Below, in pieces: positions 14,959 through 15,385 of a stretch of DNA of 15,385 bases. The stretch spans positions 1-15,385 of the forward strand of contig CANKSK010000006.1 of assembly GCA_947485425.1 (NCBI GenBank). Reading direction: 5' to 3'. Origin of the DNA: Bacteroidota bacterium (GTDB lineage: Bacteria; Bacteroidota; Bacteroidia; AKYH767-A; CANKSK01). Below the pieces are notes generated by a model. That model made no database searches and was not told where the DNA came from. It was given only the letters and a program-made list of their open reading frames with translations. Positions within the stretch are counted from its first letter, which is position 1. Each line of letters starts with the position of its first letter. A program made the position numbers and the translations under genes.

Positions 14959-15385
14959 ATGAAAAGCAAATCAGAAATAGTAAAAGACTGGCTTCCCCGA
15001 TATACGGGAAAAGAATTGGCAGATTTCAGCAAATACATTTTGCTGACCAACTTCAACCACTATGTGAAGGTATTTGCCCAGTGGAATGATGTGCCTGTTG
15101 AAGGCTTGGATAAGCCGATGTCCAGCGCCACGGCCAATGGCATTACCATCATTAATTTTGGCATGGGCAGTGCCAATGCGGCTACGATCATGGATTTACT
15201 CAGTGCCATCAGCCCAAAGGCATGTCTTTTTTTAGGCAAATGTGGAGGACTAAAGAAAAAAAACGAATTGGGAGACCTTATTCTACCCATTGCCGCCCTA
15301 AGGGGAGAAGGAACCTCTACGGATTACTTCCCAGCAGAAGTGCCGGCCCTACCAGCATTTAGCCTCCAAAAGGCCGTTTCTACAA
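14959..15385 (+). CDS. amn: AMP nucleosidase (3' end beyond the window)
   Basis: An ATG at 14959 opens a frame that stays open to the window edge; 142 residues are visible. It starts MKSKSEIVKDWLPRYTG and contains TNFNHYVKVFAQW, SATANGITIINFGMGSANAA (56-75), PKACLFLGKCGGLKKKNELG (86-105), DLILPIAALRGEGTS (106-120) and PALPAFSLQKAV (129-140). These are closely like the shorter AMP nucleosidases I know from Bacteroidota, in the purine nucleoside phosphorylase/MTAN fold. Reaction: AMP + H2O gives adenine + ribose 5-phosphate in the cytoplasm (purine salvage, control of AMP level). The proteobacterial enzyme has an extra N-terminal domain that is absent here. The gene diverges from the HsdR-N-like gene. 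The C-terminal half, including the catalytic Asp expected for this fold, is outside the window. Confidence 0.92.
   Translation, partial: MKSKSEIVKDWLPRYTGKELADFSKYILLTNFNHYVKVFAQWNDVPVEGLDKPMSSATANGITIINFGMGSANAATIMDLLSAISPKACLFLGKCGGLKKKNELGDLILPIAALRGEGTSTDYFPAEVPALPAFSLQKAVST

Noticed and set aside
15060..15290. 76-codon open frame on the minus strand
   Set aside because: Shadow of the AMP nucleosidase gene, which is open and conserved on the plus strand.

Overview
The window comes from a member of the Bacteroidota. Several proteins end in type IX secretion (T9SS) sorting domains of both kinds: the short type A domain containing a PNP motif, and the longer type B (gliding-motility-associated, CHU_C) domain. 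The DNA is A+T-rich, start codons lack Shine-Dalgarno sequences, and TAnnTTTG-like -7 boxes can be seen. The lineage below phylum cannot be fixed from the sequence; Chitinophagia- or Sphingobacteriia-like is a guess.

Layout. At the left edge (1-1361, +) is the 3' part of a PKD/Ig-like surface protein with a type B sorting domain. It converges on a secreted M43-family zinc metalloprotease (1416-2681, -) with a type A sorting domain. Next, still on the minus strand, is a housekeeping pair: an Mrp/ApbC-type Fe-S carrier ATPase (3073-4155) followed 10 bp later by a short Nfu-type scaffold (2793-3062). Upstream lies a minus-strand run in the transcription order HsdR-N-like nuclease-fold protein (14931-14479), two tandem paralogous S8 subtilases (14428-11570 and 11531-8670), a giant glycine-rich/Ig-repeat adhesin (8613-4696) and an alkyltransferase-like protein (4699-4328). 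Spacings in this run are 50, 38 and about 56 bp, ending in a 4-bp ATGA overlap. At the right edge, diverging from the HsdR-N gene, is the 5' part of AMP nucleosidase (14959 to the window end, +). It has no stop codon in the window and so is easily missed.

Functionally the window joins an envelope/secretome block (two subtilases, one metalloprotease and two adhesin-type proteins, all apparently T9SS cargo) to conserved cytoplasmic genes for Fe-S delivery, alkylated-DNA recognition and purine salvage. No tRNA, rRNA, insertion sequence, CRISPR array or prophage is visible. No stretch over 300 bp lacks a gene; the longest gap is 172 bp (4156-4327).

I found no clear case for a wholly new system. 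The points most worth checking are: the modular adhesin, whose last Ig module has a swapped cysteine pattern also found in the left-edge protein; the missing start ATG of that adhesin; the duplicated subtilases with a shared large C-terminal region I cannot assign; the alkyltransferase homologue with Ala replacing the catalytic Cys, translationally coupled to the adhesin; and an Mrp lacking the usual CxxC, next to an Nfu that has one.
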